Source: Cephalopachus bancanus | Taxonomy: Eukaryota; Chordata; Mammalia; Primates; Tarsiidae | NCBI GenBank assembly: GCA_027257055.1 | Contig: JAPVLO010000232.1 | Location: forward strand, 3,472,001 to 3,536,000 | Length of the DNA stretch: 64,000 nucleotides | Direction: 5' to 3' | Part shown: in pieces, positions 11,228 to 22,829 of the stretch | Position numbering within the stretch: the stretch's first letter is position 1 | How the letters are laid out: every line of letters starts with the position of its first letter | Notes under the pieces: model-generated | The model's database searches: none | Seen by the model: only the letters and a program-made list of their open reading frames with translations | Told to the model about the DNA's origin: nothing | Program-made: the position numbers and the translations under genes

Positions 11228-11342
11228 TTTTTTTAGTTTATTTTTTATTTCTATTTTTTAATTTGAGAGCTGTGGGGATTTACTACATAAGTAGGTTGCA
11301 TGCAGGTGAGGGTGGGCTTCTAGCAGGCCCTCTCTCCCCCAA
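11228..11342 (-). mobile_element. L1 3' tip, very short, antisense
   Basis: On the minus strand GGGGGAGAGAGGGCCTGC, then CTCACCTGCATGCAACCTAC and an A-rich tail match the extreme 3' UTR of the other L1 copies here. About 110 bp remain. Confidence 0.7.
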
Positions 11343-11383
11343 TAGATGAAAACACATACTTAATTGTCTTTGAACCTAGAATT

Positions 11384-11844
11384 TCACTCTTTCATACAAT
11401 TACGAGAAATGTAAAAATGCCAAGGCAAAGAATTTTTCTCATCATCAAATTCATCAGAAAATAGTTCCATTCTACTTTGTATTTCCCGGAAATGCTCCTT
11501 CCGGCATCTCCACCTCCCTGCTCCCATCTGGTCCCTCTCTTGTTCTGGTTCTCTGGGAAATAAATCTCTCATCTCCTGCTCCAGTAGGTAAGCAAGCATC
11601 CGGGATTTGAAGTTGACGTGGGGACAGACGAATGGCACTATTGCTGTGCCTGTTTTTATTCCTTTACCCCTCTCCTGCCTTCCAAAGAACCCAGTGCTTC
11701 CAATGCTTGATGTCGCTGAGCTTTGTGAACTCATTTATCATTTTTTACCCACTTTTCCATCTTCGTACAGTGTTGCTGGGGGTTATCCACGACAAAATAG
11801 AGTTTGTGCTTTTGTTCACTGTTCTTATTAAAGTGGTGGGGTAA
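11384..11844 (-). other. Unassigned open frame(s), possible gene relic
   Basis: The minus strand holds a 116-residue frame (11,734-11,384) that is charged and protein-like, e.g. LAYLLEQEMRDLFPREPEQE and MELFSDEFDDEKNSLPWHF. Directly upstream, in another frame, NSEQKHKLYFVVDNPQQHC leads to a stop at about 11,733. The plus strand also has hydrophobic frames here. I recognise no family. It may be a frameshifted relic of a processed pseudogene or an accidental open stretch. There is no poly-A tail of its own, Kozak context or splice evidence to decide. The lemur-type Alu at 11,848 lies immediately beside it. Confidence 0.2.
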
Positions 11845-11847
11845 GCC

Positions 11848-12107
11848 GGGCTCGGTAGCTCAGCCTGTAATCCCGCGCCTTTGGGAGGCTGAGGTGAGTG
11901 GATTAGAGACCCGCCTGGGGGGCGAGACCTCATCTCTACAATAAACCAAAAACTCAGCCGGGCGTGGTAGCGCATGCCTGTAATTCCAGCTACTCAGAAG
12001 GCTGAGGCGGAAGGATCGCCGGAGCCCAGCAGGCGAGGCTGCGGTGGCCGGGGGCGGCAATTGCACTCCAGTCTGGGCGACCGAGTGAGACTCCAAAAAA
12101 AAAAAAA
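11848..12107 (+). mobile_element. Alu, young lemur-type, short left arm
   Basis: GCCGGGCTCGGTAGCTCAGC to a 15-A tail, with a deletion in the left arm around GGATTAGAGACCCGCC. GTGGTGGGGTAA before and GTTGTGGGGTAA after are the TSD. Confidence 0.92.
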
Positions 12108-12109
12108 AA

Positions 12110-12740
12110 GTTGTGGGGTAATTCCCAAGAGGAGAAAGAAGGTATGTTAATCAGGGTCCAGAGAGCAAACACATGCCATACTAAACTTTGGATGATTGCA
12201 GGAATGTCCAATAAATGGACTGTTTACAAGGCTATGAGCTGGAGGCAGAGAAACTGGAGGGCATCCTGCCGTGCCAGGAAGTAGAGCAGAGCTGTGGACC
12301 ACCTAGCCTCCAGACCGAAAGGGGAGAGAGAGAGCGAAGAACTGGAATAGAGAGTCAAGCAGAGACGCCATCTTGAAAGAGCAGCAGTGACCTTCACTGA
12401 GGTGACTCCACAGGAAGGCAACAAAAGGACCTCATCTTGCTTCCTCATGCTGCTCCTCCCTCTCATCTCCTGGGAGTGAACGGAAGGTCTCCATGAGTGC
12501 AACTCAACTGGGAGCCAGAGGGCAAGCAGGCCCACTGAGGGTTGTACATACATGTCAATCCCCTTGGGGCAGAAAACAGGGTAGAAAGAGGAGAAGAAAG
12601 GGTATGGAGGGTTAGACAGAAGGTATTTGGCACATGGGTGGAATTCTCTTCTGCAACTATTTTAAAACTAGAAGTTTGGTACCTTGGCTGCAAATGTTCT
12701 CTCTCTTTTAACACTTAAATTGATGTTAAGGTCTGCATTT
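12110..12740. other. Purine-rich unassigned DNA
   Basis: Diverged dispersed-repeat flavour (AATCAGGGTCCAGAGAGCAA) without an identification. Minus-strand frames here have no domain. Confidence 0.35.
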
Positions 12741-12759
12741 ATATCTTAAACCAGATTTC

Positions 12760-13150
12760 TCTTTTAAAATCTAAATTTGCAGCTCAACTGCCTACTTAAT
12801 AGCTTCACCTGTGTGTCTAACTGACATCTTGAGTAGAACATGTTCAAAACAGAATTCTTGGTTTTTACCCCCAAATGTGTACCTCCTCAGCCTTCACAGA
12901 ACTAGCAATAGTGCTACACAACTGTCCAAGTCAAAAATCTAAGAATCACCATTAATTCTTCTCTTTCTCTCGTGCTTTACTTACAATACTGTTGAGTCTA
13001 CCTTCGAAATATGACTTGACTCATACAACTTCTCTCGCTCTGTGCGGCCACCATCTCTTGTCCCAATTATTATTTAAAAACATCTTCTAGTTAGTTTTTC
13101 TGTTTGATGGTCAAATCTCAGCCCACTTGATTTCTTGGTCAAGGAACATT
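12760..13150 (+). mobile_element. LINE-2 fragment
   Basis: CAAAACAGAATTCTTGGTTT, TACCTCCTCAGCCTTC, AAGAATCACCATTAATTCTT and GTTGAGTCTACCTTCGAAAT occur in the order of the L2 3' coding region, heavily diverged. Confidence 0.6.
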
Positions 13151-13246
13151 TGAACTAGTTGGTATTTATTACTGGACTGGTTGCATTCAGCTGTTCTCAA
13201 ACTCTGTGATTAACTTACTCAATCTCTTTCACTGATCTTTACATTT

Positions 13247-13558
13247 CTCTCTTTTGTTGTTTTTTGTTTGTTTGTTTTTGAGGTGGAGTCTCACTCTGTT
13301 GCCCAGGCTGGAGTGCAGTGGCACACTCATGGCCACCTCAGCATCGACCTGCTGGGCTCCAGCGATCCTTCCACCTCAGCCTTCCAAGTAGCCAGAACTA
13401 CAGGCATTCGCTACCACTCATGGTTAATTTTTGATTTATTATAGAGACGAGGTCTCGCCAAGTTGCCCAGGCTGGTCTTGAACCCATGGGCTCAGGCAAT
13501 CCATTCACTTTGCCCTCCCAAATTGCTGAGATTATAGGCTGAGCCACCAAGCCCAGTA
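13247..13558 (-). mobile_element. Alu, antisense
   Basis: Poly-T/(GTTT)n start, GGAGTCTCACTCTGTTGCCC to GCCACCAAGCCCAG. ATCTTTACATTT flanks both sides (right copy 13,559-13,570). Confidence 0.92.
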
Positions 13559-13789
13559 ATCTTTACATTTTCAGTTTTAATGTATCAGCAGTTATGCCAT
13601 GTTTTATTTGGGTTTCGAGCATTTTAATGCATGTTGGACTCACTAACACCAGGTAATGGTTTGATGACTCCATATTTAATGCCTAGTGTCTAGACTCTGA
13701 AGGAACTAAGGAAGAGAAAAATTAAGTAATCCAAAATATGGAAAGTTTCAACATTCCTTGGAGAGAGTATTTAATGGGCGCAAAATTTA

Positions 13790-13930
13790 TTTGGGATGAT
13801 TAAAAAATTCATGAATGGTGGTGATGATTGCACAATGCTGTGAATATCTTAAAGCCACCAAATTGTACACTTAGCAATGGTTAAGATGATAATAAGTTTT
13901 ATTTTGTGTGTATTTTGCCACAGTAAAAAA
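13790..13930 (+). mobile_element. Old L1 3' end
   Basis: ACCAAATTGTACACTTAGCA, then TTTTATTTTGTGTGTATTTT and CACAGTAAAAAAAA match the L1M 3' terminus. Confidence 0.6.
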
Positions 13931-14984
13931 AAATTTTTTAAGTACCAACATCTTGATTTGTTATCAGGAAAGAAAAATAGAAGATTCCCTAACATGTTGT
14001 AAATTAGAGCCCAAAGTCTGTAATGTCATTTAGACCAGAGACTATTTAATAAAGTTCTCTTACCTCATCCCCACCCCGACTCCTCCATTCCCAGGAGCCC
14101 AACCCAGTCTCTGGAATATGGCAGGCCTTCAGTAAGCATTTATTAATTGTATTTTGAGTGTTCATACTGGTGATGAAATAGTAGTAAGTAGAGACTGAAA
14201 TGGACCTCTTCTCATAGGAGGGACCCAGTTCTGGTCATCACAGTCATTCTCCTGTTCACTTTTCTGTTTTTGAGCCTTTTGCTACCCAGAAGTCCATTTC
14301 CATTGCATCTTTTCCTCCACCATGCTCTCTCCATTTTCTTTAACCATTGCTTCAATGTCTTGCTTTCTCTCATAAATCACTCCTGTCACTCTCAGATCAA
14401 GATCTAGACATAATCTGTAAACCACCTTCTAGTGTGGGTCTTGAATCCACACCATGTCACACTTGGTAAGTGTCTGCCCAGCCTGGCCTCATTCTGGACT
14501 TTCACAATGCACATGGGGTGATCTGCAGCCTGTCCCGACCTCTTTCAGAATCGAGGAGGAACCAGTCCTTCCTTTAAACCCACCCCTCACCACCTCAATT
14601 TGGATTTGTTGCTGCTGTGTTGGACCCTTAAACCCCATCCCATCCAAGCTAACTTTCAGCTAATTCTCCCTTCCACAAACTGTCTCCCATGGGTACCCCA
14701 CCCATACACCTTGTCAAATGTAACATGAACAGTGCAGTGTGCTGATCAGTGAAGTGCTGCCAGGTACTCAACAACCAGCTCTGCAGGCAACACAAACAAA
14801 ATAATGAACAAAGAAACAACAAAAACCACTTGATTTGGAGCATTTTCTTATTTCTGTGGTGTAAAAATACGTACTCCGGCCAAGTTCAGTCAATCGATGT
14901 GATGTCACTGAATGTGGAATTGGGGAGAGATGCACAGTAGCACATTATTTTATCATATTTTCACCTGTGCCAGTCAGCCTCTAA
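13931..14984. other. No gene; possible L2/MIR traces
   Basis: CAGGCCTTCAGTAAGCATTT at about 14,120 resembles an L2/MIR end; 14,260-14,660 may be diverged L2. The open frames 14,454-14,663 and 14,649-14,940 show no domain. Confidence 0.35.
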
Positions 14985-15474
14985 AATGCCAATCCTGGTG
15001 TTCACGCCCAGTGTTTATTATCCTCTCACATTATTCTGGGTTGCTTTATATAATCAATAGAATATGGCAGAAGTGATGCTACATTACTCTCAAAGTTGGG
15101 CTGTAAAAGACACTGCAGCTTCTGTCTTGGTCTCTTTCTCTTTGTTGGATCACTCACGCTGAGGAAAGTTGGCTGCCATGCTGTGAGTAAATTGATGGAG
15201 AAGCCCACAAAGCAAGAACCGAGGCCTCCAGCCAACAGCCATGTGAGTCAACATTCTTGGAAGGAAAATCTTCAGCTCCAGTCAAGCCTTGAGATGGCTA
15301 CAATCCCAAATGACATCTTGATGACAGACTCGTGAGAAACCCTGAGCCAAAACCACCTAATTAAGCTACTCTCAGATTCCTGACTCACAAACTGTGCAAG
15401 CTAATTTATGTTTGTTATTCTAAATTGCTGAATTTTGGGATAATTTGTCATGCAGCAACAAATAACTAATACTC
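14985..15474 (+). mobile_element. Solo LTR, MaLR (MLT1-like)
   Basis: AATAGAATATGGCAGAAGTG, GCCAACAGCCATGTGAGTC, CCAGTCAAGCCTTGAGATG, GAAACCCTGAGCCAAAACCA and the end GCAACAAATAACTAATA follow an MLT1-type LTR. Non-coding relic. Confidence 0.75.
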
Positions 15475-16241
15475 TATCATACAAATAAAAGAGATATAAA
15501 TGCTCTCAAGAGTTTAGAATTAGTAAAGTAATAAAAGTAACATAATTAGAAAATGCCATGTTTTGAATATTTGTTACATATGTCTTTAACATAATATATG
15601 TAGTTATACATTTATATAATTAAAAATTAATAATAGTTGTGTTTAAGAGATAGTTTTTTTAAAAATTCAAAAATTTAACAATTGGTTTTCATCAGTCCAT
15701 GTAAGCGAGTTCTAGTATACCACTGACTCATCCAGTGGTTGCCAAAGTCTTTTGATTGCATATTCCTGTCTGTAACAAGGCTATGAGCTTATAATTGCAA
15801 AATATTTGTAGTTAGCTTTACATTATATACACTTACTCCTCTACAAATATGGTTGTAATATTTTTAAGGGAAAAATAAACTATATTTTAAAATAAAATTT
15901 ATTTAGTTTACTTGTAGTATACAATTTTTTATGTTTAGTGGGCAGCAACTTTTTAAAAGCAATAGGAATGCGTCAGCTCTGCTAGGCCACCACTGTTTTC
16001 AGATGTAACGTGGCTGAACTAGAGCTCATGCCAGCCAAAGAAGTGCTGGTTTCTTATTGTTTCCTTATGCTCATGTTATTAAAACTCAACTCAGTTCATA
16101 CTCTTGCTGCGGGAATATTTTAAAGCTACTTCTTCATTTTGTGGATTAAAAGTAAACCTAATCTATAAGACCAAGGAACTATTTACATGCAAATTGTGAT
16201 ATTTCACAATTCTATGAAAAAGAATAAATGAGAATGAGGGC
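15475..16241. other. AT-rich intergenic DNA
   Basis: No recognised repeat, RNA or coding sequence; many AATAAA-like words are expected from composition. Confidence 0.5.
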
Positions 16242-16681
16242 GGTCTTAATTGGTTTGTGTTGCCAAAAAGGAACACCTGAGGATAGGCAATTTAGAAAGA
16301 AAAGAGGTTTCTTTGGCCCACTGTTCTATAAGCTGTGCAAAAAGCCTGGTGCCAGCATCTTCATGGCTGCTGTCAAGATCCTCAGGCTGCTTTCACTTAT
16401 GATGGAAGGTGAAGGGGAGCTGATGTGCATAGAGATCACATGGCAAGAGTGGAAGCAGGAAAGCCAGACATATGAGGTACCAGGCTCTTTCTAATAACCA
16501 GTTCTGGGACATAATAGTGAGAACTCACTCACCTACTCACCCCCACACTGAGGGAGGGCATTCATCTGTTCATGAGGATCTACCCCAAGACCCAAATACA
16601 TCCAACTAACCCCACCTCCAACATCGGGGATCAAACTCCAACATGAGATGCAGAGGGGGACAAACATCTAAGCTGTAGCAG
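16242..16681 (-). mobile_element. Solo LTR, MaLR (MST-like), antisense
   Basis: GGTTTGTGTTGCCAAAAAGG, AGAAAAGAGGTTTCTTTGGC, GCACAAAGCC-like core with TGGTGCCAGCATC and the end GGGGGACAAACATCTAAGC are the complement of an MST LTR. The 88-residue open frame over it is repeat-derived. Confidence 0.8.
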
Positions 16682-17764
16682 AGTCAATCCCAACTCACTT
16701 TGCAACTCCCATGTTTCCCAGGACACTTGCATACCACTAGTGACAATTTACTGAATGGACCAGTCCAGAGGGCATTAACAAGCCATGTATTAAATATTCA
16801 AATTTAACTTATTTCATTTTTAAAGGGAAATAAAGAAATGCTTTATTATTTTTCTTTCTACACCAGTGGATCATTTTCGCCAATCCCTGGAACATCACGT
16901 GTCTCCCCTCACACCCTCACCTCCCCCTTTAGAGTCCTGTGGTCCAATCCTTTGCTGGCAATTAGTGCTGACAAGTGGTGTTAAGTGCCTTGTAGGACCT
17001 CCCTCAAAGCTTCTGAGAGGCACAGTCCCTTCTGTAAGAGGAAGGGAATTTCTGCACCTTGGATTTACAGAGCTGGATTGAATGCAGGGACTATAAGAAC
17101 ATAAGGGATATATGGTTAAAAAAAATGCTTAGCTATCTTGGGAGTTGAAAAAACGAAACCACGTGAAGAATGTTTTAAAAACAAAACAAAACAAAAACCT
17201 AACATGGGTGATGAATTGTCAGAGTTGTGGTGCTTGGCTGAAAGCAAATGTCCAAAAAAGCAAGATGAAGAAATTCTTCACAAACATCTTTTGAGGCCCT
17301 GAAGTTTCCTTTTCTGGGAAGATTTAATAGAAGCATAAGGCAGTCACTTATTCTCCTGCATAATATCCATAAAAGTGTTATTCCTTCGTCCCCCTAAAAA
17401 AGTCTTTAAAGATGATCATTCAAATACATATTTTTCTGCATATTATAAAGTGATTTGCCACTTCTTTTGTGTTTTGATAGATGTTTCCTAGTGTTTAGTT
17501 TCAGAATGTTTCCTTTTATACATCTGAAGCATTGCCATGTCTTCCAGACTCTAATGTGGCTTTTAAAAGAGAGTATCACTCTGTCCCCAACCACTACTTG
17601 TTCTCCAAGGGAGGGTTTGACTTGGGGAAATTGGAAGTTATTGATGATTTATACTGGAGGTAGCACTTAGCCTACCTAGTTAAGTTTCTTTATCATTGTT
17701 ATAACCCCTTTGACTAGTTGCTGGGGTTGGGGCGAGAATATATTGACAATGTTCCTCTTTTTGA
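16682..17764. other. About 1.1 kb with no recognised feature
   Basis: Apparently unique sequence; only short unconvincing frames. Confidence 0.5.
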
Positions 17765-18063
17765 TTTTTATTTTTGAGTTGGAGTCTCACTCTATCACCC
17801 AGGCTGGAGTCCAGTGGCATGCTCATGGCCACCCACCCCAGTGTCAACCTGCTGGGCTCCGGTGATCCTTATGCCTCAGCTTTCCAAGTAGCCAGAACTA
17901 CAGGCGCATGCTACCACGCCCAGTTAATTTTTTAGTTTATTTTATTGTAGAGACGAAGTCTCACCAAGTTGCCCAGCCTGGTCTTGAATCCCCGGGCTCA
18001 GGCGATCCTCTCACCTCGGCCTCCCAAAGTGCTGGGATTACAGGCTAAGCCATCACGCCTGGG
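17765..18063 (-). mobile_element. Alu, antisense, left member of an inverted pair
   Basis: TTTTTGAGTTGGAGTCTCAC to AGCCATCACGCCTGGGC. It abuts a plus-strand Alu with about 8 bp between. Confidence 0.93.
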
Positions 18064-18071
18064 CTTAGCAA

Positions 18072-18338
18072 AGGCCAGCACTTTGGGAGGCCGAGAGGAA
18101 CGCCTGAGCCCAGGGGTTCAAGACCAGCCTGGGCAACTTGGTGAGACCTCGTCTCTACAATAAATCAAAAAATAAGCTGGGCATGGTAGCACACACCTGT
18201 AGTTCTAGCTACTTGGAAAGCTAAGGTGGAAGAATCACCTAAGCCCAGCAGGTAGAGGCTGCGGTAGCGGTGAGTGTGCCACTGTACTCCAGCCTGGGCG
18301 ACAGAGTGAGTCTCCAACTCAAAAAAAAAAAAAAAAAG
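18072..18338 (+). mobile_element. Alu, right member of an inverted pair, head truncated
   Basis: Begins GGCCAGCACTTTGGGAGGCC, lacking about 35 bp of head, and ends in a 17-A tail. Confidence 0.93.
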
Positions 18339-19037
18339 GAAAAAAGAAAGAGATCAAAGCCTCTATTAGGTGTGGTAAAATAAATGCCATAATCATCGCC
18401 CTTCATACTTAAAAAGTACTTTCATATACATTTCTCACTGGAGCCTGCCTGCAGGCCTAGATTGAAATTATTTGTGTTTACTGTTGGAAAAATCTGAGGT
18501 CAAGTGGCTTACCCAATTTACACAAAGCTTATTTCAAAAGACACGGCAGGTCCCATACACTGTGAAATACGACAAAAAGAGACAAATGGCGCATTTTTCT
18601 TTCTCTTTTGCTTCATGTTTTCACTACCTCCCTAACTCCACCTGGCCCAGGTTGAGGTGAGTTGACAGTCCTCATTTACTTTCTAGTTGTTTTGAGAAGA
18701 CTCCTGAACAAAGTCAAATCTCAGGGGCAGGACAAAAAACCTAGAAGAAGGAGACAGGCTTATCGGCAGACATAAACCACGAGGATGATTGCCAACAGAG
18801 GGGCAGACAAGGTTAACTAGAAATCTATTTGGCAATAAAGCAGAAAGAGGCAGCACAGGAGGATCAGAAAAGAGATGGGAGTCAAGAAAACCCCAAAATC
18901 TCGGACCGCTGTCTCACTTTTCCCTAGCATCTTAGTGCCAGTTGAAAAGTGGCCCCACCACGTTAGACTCCATAAGCTAGATGAACCATATAAATTCTCT
19001 GAACCTTAGCTTCCCTCAACACACATCCACAATATAG
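18339..19037. other. Intergenic DNA without a recognised gene
   Basis: GAGGTCAAGTGGCTTACCCA near 18,495 may be a MIR core; the rest is unassigned. Confidence 0.4.
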
Positions 19038-19560
19038 AATTGCCAGATAAAATATAGGGCACACAGTTAAATTTGGATATCACATTTAAAAATAAATGCC
19101 TTTTTGAACTTCACAGCAAACTGAATGGAGTTGGAGACCATCATACTAAGTGATCCATCACAGAAAAAAAGAAATGGATACTACATGTTCTAACTCATAA
19201 GTGGATGCTGAACACTAGTCACATTAGCACAAAGGAGGAATCGGTGGTCGCTGGACACTAGTGGGGGGTGGGGAGCATGGAACAACACAAAGGGTACTTG
19301 GTCCTATACCGGGGGAGTGAGGGCCAGTTGGAGGACCAAACTTCACCTGCAGGCAGCCTACTTGTGGAGTTAATCCTTATGTGTACCCCACATCTCTATA
19401 ATAAAACAAAATAAAATTTAATTTAATTTTAAAATCCTTTTTTGACTAAGTATACCCTACGCAATATACAGAACATACCTATACTAAAAAATAATGCTCT
19501 TTGTCTGAAATTCAGGTTTAACTTGGTGCCTGTATTTTTATTTATTAAACCCGGTAACCC
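19038..19560. mobile_element. Palindromic MITE-like DNA transposon, split by L1
   Basis: The left end GCCAGATAAAATATAGGGCA with CAGTTAAATTTGGAT is the approximate reverse complement of the right end TGAAATTCAGGTTTAACTTG, GTGCCTGTATTTTTA and AACCCGGTAAC. With the L1 at 19,108-19,433 removed the element is about 200 bp. It matches a known kind of palindromic nonautonomous repeat, though I cannot fix its name. Confidence 0.6.
19108..19433 (+). mobile_element. L1 3' end inside a MITE
   Basis: AACTTCACAGCAAACTGAAT, then TACATGTTCTAACTCATAAG and GTGTACCCCACATCTCTATA plus an A-rich tail. CCTTTTTGA (left) and CCTTTTTTGA (right) look like the TSD. Confidence 0.85.
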
Positions 19561-20320
19561 AAACCGAATGAAACTTCCGGTCCACTTGCTACCACTGAAT
19601 GTAATCTGACATCGTTGCTATCCCCTGCTGGCCTCTGTTGGAATCGTCGTTTTCTTGAGAGTGCAGTGTCCACTCAGATGCTGAGAAAAGTGTTTCAAGT
19701 AGGTGTATCTTGGAATTTGTTCTCTCCTTACCTGAATGCCAGATATGTTCAACCCCCTCCTCTAGCATCACCGTAACGTCCTTTGCCTAACTAACTTTGC
19801 CTAAATGTCCAGTTCAATCATAATCTGAACTCTGTGTCTACCTCCTATGGACCACACAGCATAAGCCTACAAAGGTTTGATCATCAACATCAGGATTTTC
19901 CCTACAAATTCTGTCACAAAAAGTGTGTGGAATCTCCTTCCCTGGGAGTTAGTTCATTTGCAAGAGTTCAGCTCAAACGGATGGAATTCAGACTTCCCAA
20001 ATGGAGGCGGAAGTAGCAGACAGCTCCTTGGACTACATTGATTACATTTTTATTTTCCATATCCCATTCTCCATTTGACTAGGGAAAGCATATGAAATTG
20101 GACTTGCAGAGATGCTAACCTAACTCACACACTGAGTAGAGAGATACTCCTCTCCCTGCACTATGCCGTGACCCTGATCTATTAGTAGCCCCCATATTAA
20201 AAGCCAACAGAAAGTACAATAGCTTTGTGAATCCTTGGTATACAGAAAAGACCATTCAGCGAATAAAACATTGCTATGGAATGTATTGAATTTTAATGAT
20301 TAAAATATAAATCTATCTTT
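19561..20320. other. Intergenic DNA without a recognised feature
   Basis: No supportable feature on either strand. Confidence 0.5.
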
Positions 20321-20324
20321 ATTG

Positions 20325-20640
20325 TTTCTCATTGAGGTGAAATTCACTTACAACTGGCCATTTTAAAGTGGAAGATGTAGTAGATTTTAGTCCCAAAACA
20401 TTTCCGTTGCTGCAAAGTTAAACCTCTTTGCCATTAAGCAGTCATTCCCCATTCCCACCTCCCTGGGCCTCTGGCAACCACTAACCTGCTTTCTCTCTGA
20501 ATTTGCCCATTCCAGATATTTTCTATAAGTGAAATCACATGCTGTGTGGCTTTTGTGCCCAACTTCTTTCATGTGGCACAATGTTTTGAAGGTTCATCCA
20601 TGTTATAGCAGGTATTAGTACTTCACTCCTTTTTGTGGCT
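20325..20640 (-). mobile_element. Old L1 (L1ME-like) 3' fragment, antisense
   Basis: GAGGTGAAATTCACTTACAA, GGCAACCACTAACCTGCTTT, GTGAAATCACATGCTGTGTG and GTTCATCCATGTTATAGCAG match the complement of an old L1 3' region. Confidence 0.7.
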
Positions 20641-21424
20641 GAAAGACATTTTCCTTACATTTTTAAGCTCAGATTACAAATCTTATTCTTCTGTTTTGCA
20701 TAATTAGCAAATTTTGAATAATTTCTTTTAAGCCAATTGATTAATATTATCTATTGACATAATTAAAATCCCTTTAAAACTTCAAATAGTATGTGTATAT
20801 ACATTTAGCATGTTCAATTTTCTTTAACATATTAACGAACCTTTTAATGAGAATACAGCATACATAGAGAAAAACACACAACTCCTCTGTGTGTGACTAC
20901 ATGAATTCTCACAAAATGAACATGCCTACGAAGTGACCACCCAGACCAAGGAGAGCGTGACTAGCATCGCCGAAGGTCCTCCTGCCCCTTGGCGTCTTCC
21001 TGGGAAAGAACTGTCTTCAGGTCCCGAGTCTCTCTGACTTTCTGTGGAAGATGTACACGCCCACTGCATTTCCTACCATGTTTGCCAGTCGCTTGTCTTC
21101 CTCAACAGAAATGGCTGTGGAGTGCAAAGACGATTCAGAAAGAGCCCCAGGTTGGCCTTGTGGCTCTTGGTATCCCCAACACTCTCCCCAGACAGATTCT
21201 TCCCTTTGTGCTGAGTAGACAGCTCACATTGCCCTGAGTGTGAAGGAACTGGAAGTAGAAGAGAATGACACTGAATCTATTATAACTGTGTTTATGCCAA
21301 AGAGCACCTGCTATTAGCATATACAAATGTCCCACAGTTGTGTGGGCATTTAATCCTTTTGTTATGAAAATGCTTTAGGTATTGCGAGGTGTAGGCAGGA
21401 GAACTCAACGGATTGTATTAGTTA
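20641..21424. other. Intergenic DNA without a recognised feature
   Basis: Short open frames (20,989-21,237 plus; 21,135-21,335 minus) lack coding character. Confidence 0.45.
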
Positions 21425-21990
21425 TTTATTTTTAATTTTTTTCTTTTTTTTTTATTGTGAAGTTGTGAGGTACAGTTAAGGGTTAGGTATACAATTGCGT
21501 TTCATTCAGGCACCCTGTTGATATGGGATGTTTCCCAGTACCCAGACAGATATTTGCTACTGTTAATCCCATCTCCCTCCCCCCACCATAGTTTCCCAGT
21601 ACGGTCAGTCATTTTCGTATAGTATTGCATTGGATGTTTAAGGTCCATTATATGAGTGAGAACATGTGATACTCGGATCTTTGTTTCTGTGAGCGGTCAC
21701 TCAGTATTATAGACTCTAGTTCCATCCAGGTTGCTGCGAAATTCATGATTTTGTTCTTTTTTATGGCTGCATAGTATTCCATCGTGTATATGTACCACAT
21801 TTTTTTAATCCAGTCCTCTTTTGACGGGCAGCATGGCTGTTTCCAGGTTCTTGCTATTGTGAACAATGCTGCGATAAACATACGTGTGCAGGTATCTTTT
21901 TTATAGAGTGATTTGTGTTCTTCAGGATATATTCCCAGTAGGGGGATTGCGGTGACATATGGGAGGTTGGTATTTAGAGCTTTGGGTGTG
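21425..21990 (-). mobile_element. Lemur-type L1 3' end, antisense
   Basis: Poly-T, then the 3' UTR complement (GTGAGGTACAGTTAAGGGTT, GTTTCATTCAGGCACCCTGT) and the end of ORF2. The minus-strand frame ends with L1 ORF2 words such as MWYIYTMEYYAAIKKNKIM. Severely 5' truncated. Confidence 0.92.
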
Positions 21991-21999
21991 GTGAAAATT

Positions 22000-22305
22000 T
22001 TTTTTTCTTTTTTTGGAGACAGAATTTCTCTGTTGCCCAAGCTGGAGTGCAGTGGTGCAATCACAGCTCATTGCAGCCTCTCTAACTCCAGGGCTCAAAC
22101 TATCTTCCCACCTCAGCCTCCAGAGTAACTGGGACTATAGGTGCCTATCATCACACCTGGCTAATTTTTTTTATGTTTTAATTTGTGCAGAGATGATTTC
22201 TTGCTGTGTTGCCCAGGCTGTCCTGGAACTCCTGGGCTCAAGTGACCCTCCCACCCTGTCTTCCCAAAATGCTGGATTATAGACATGAGCCACTGCACCA
22301 GATTT
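22000..22305 (-). mobile_element. Old Alu (AluJ-like), antisense
   Basis: GGAGACAGAATTTCTCTGTT to GACATGAGCCACTGCACCAG; it abuts the truncated 5' side of the L1. Confidence 0.88.
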
Positions 22306-22829
22306 CAGTGGACTTTAATAGCATTTGCTGTTAAGGGTTCCTTGGGCCAAATCAGGTAAATAGCACACCCTTAGAAAATTTGATGCCTTGAGAAGAATTA
22401 TTTCTATCCTGAATGAACTTTTATAGCAGCAGTTAGATGATCAGAAGACTCAGAGCTAAGATAAATGCAGAAAATAGTGAAGAGCTCAGGTAGGGAATAC
22501 AGGCTGGAGCCATCCAGTAGAAAGCACTGGAAGCCAGGGATGGATGTGTTGTCAGGCAACCCTGGTTGGTTTTCATGAAGGAAAACCCATCTGATACGAA
22601 TCATCTTCCCCTTCTTGTATCGTTTTTTTTCCCACAGGGGACTTCTGACAGAGGCCCAAGACTGATGAGTGGTTTTTCACACCTGCGACTCCTTGGGGGC
22701 TACAAATCTGCTAGAGAGACCCTCCATCAGCACCCCTGCTGCTGTGTCCTCCCCCCACCCCACGGAGTCACTGCAGGCCCAGCCTCCACTTCATGAATGA
22801 TTCTTTGTGTGTGATCCACAGCAACAACA
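22306..22829. other. Intergenic DNA without a recognised feature
   Basis: No supportable feature. Confidence 0.5.

Noticed and set aside
16228..16494. 88-residue plus-strand frame
   Set aside because: Lies wholly within an antisense MaLR LTR.
21648..22064. 138-residue minus-strand frame resembling a protein C terminus
   Set aside because: It is the end of L1 ORF2; a second copy occurs at 34,927-35,277.
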